From Neckera pumila (lineage: Eukaryota > Streptophyta > Bryopsida > Hypnales > Neckeraceae), in NCBI GenBank assembly GCA_963969595.1, contig OZ018410.1, forward strand, positions 40,095,413 through 40,159,412: a stretch of DNA of 64,000 bases, given 5' to 3'. The stretch's first letter is position 1; every line of letters starts with the position of its first letter. The notes beneath the pieces were generated by a model. That model saw nothing but the letters and a program-made list of their open reading frames with translations, was not told where the DNA came from and ran no database searches. The translations under genes were made by a program, and so were the position numbers. Below are positions 63,901 to 64,000 of the stretch, piece after piece.

Positions 63901-64000
63901 AAGGTAAACGACACTCACTTCTGCCATTGCTCTGAGAATTGTGTGGGCGGGGAGGAGGTGTTACCTGAGAGCGAGCCTGCGAGAGTCGGAAGGACCAAGC
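57985..64000 (-). CDS. TTLL12: Tubulin-tyrosine-ligase-like protein 12 (TTLL12), 5' end beyond window
   Basis: Plant TTLL12 joins an N-terminal leucine-rich-repeat-like region to a TTL ATP-grasp-like domain; its enzyme activity is doubtful in all species. Exons in coding order: 63965-64000 (partial), 63484-63735, 63006-63130, 62678-62894, 62242-62367, 61817-62070, 61528-61635, 60837-60978, 60490-60658, 59838-59995, 59363-59686, 58981-59055, 58667-58736, 58309-58466, 57985-58134. All junctions stay in frame; 787 residues are visible, so perhaps 75-80 lie past the edge. Landmarks: M-A-A-L-M-C-V, W-L-E-L-D-E-F, R-L-A-D-E-E-K-L-D-E-T, F-G-I-G-E-D-Q-Q-R-S-A-R, W-I-V-K-P-W-N-M-A-R-T-I-D and G-V-D-I-M-L-D. 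L-E-V-T-Y-C-P replaces the L-E-V-N of active ligases. One intron (after 60837) uses a GC donor. Introns also carry a TTAA MITE and a repeated segment. Confidence 0.93.
59132..59275. mobile_element. Short TTAA-flanked MITE in a TTLL12 intron
   Basis: TTAA at 59128-59131 and 59276-59279 enclose gtacctaagct ... ggttcctaggtac, an inverted repeat of about 9-10 bp. 144 bp. The termini differ from families A-E (GTACCTA rather than CCCCTAA), so it is a separate TTAA family or a chance arrangement. Confidence 0.55.
61228..61430. repeat. Intronic repeat, copy 1
   Basis: Matches 62486-62665 in the same orientation: gattgattcgattgatta, attttacatcaccagaat, ttggtcaacgaataaa and cccatatga blocks occur in the same order. 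Lies in a different TTLL12 intron from copy 2. Confidence 0.65.
62486..62665. repeat. Intronic repeat, copy 2
   Basis: Partner of 61228-61430. Its right end reads aatttggtcttttaggggtt, close to a TTAA-family terminus, which suggests that both copies descend from a mobile element inserted into TTLL12 introns. Confidence 0.65.

Overview
This window is nuclear DNA of a land plant. The genes have many GT-AG introns, and several families are plant-type: a CRINKLY4 receptor kinase, the GT64 sphingolipid glycosyltransferase GINT1, augmin subunit 2 and plant-type TTLL12. The CRINKLY4 gene has two introns, whereas to my knowledge the flowering-plant CR4/ACR4 genes have none. The spaces between genes hold many TTAA-flanked elements that are not typical of flowering plants. 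I therefore lean towards a non-seed plant (bryophyte, lycophyte or fern), but the sequence does not settle the species.

Layout. 1-3255: remains of a PIF/Harbinger transposon, with a broken Myb/SANT-like protein on + and a broken DDE transposase on -. 3604-5187 (+): plastid AIR synthase (PurM), de novo purine synthesis. 7149-10389 (-): GINT1, convergent with PurM. 12.3-31 kb: gene-poor, AT-rich and packed with short non-autonomous DNA transposons, many nested. 31286-32088 (-): Hikeshi/OPI10-like Hsp70 import factor. 33.9-41.9 kb: a second repeat block with a duplicated composite repeat, long simple repeats and a perfect-looking foldback. 42557-45672 (+): U5 snRNP 40 kDa WD40 protein. 48027-50474 (+): augmin subunit 2. 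51961-56402 (-): CRINKLY4-like receptor kinase. 57985-64000 (-): TTLL12-like protein, whose 5' end lies beyond the window.

The seven intact genes are unrelated housekeeping or developmental genes (purine synthesis, membrane sphingolipids, heat-shock import, splicing, spindle microtubules, receptor signalling, tubulin-ligase-like). They do not form a pathway cluster. Exon models were built by hand: each junction below keeps the reading frame and matches what I recall of the family. The exception is the augmin exon 2 acceptor, which is uncertain.

The most notable content is the repeat community. Several families have the target site TTAA and termini of the form CCCCTAAAGGACC...GGTCCTTTAGGGG, the signature of the piggyBac superfamily; no transposase is present. 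Alongside are TA-flanked mariner/Stowaway-like MITEs, TAA-flanked Tourist-like MITEs (a PIF/Harbinger signature, and a broken Harbinger element lies at the left edge), and at least one further MITE family whose superfamily I cannot name. Nesting gives relative insertion ages.
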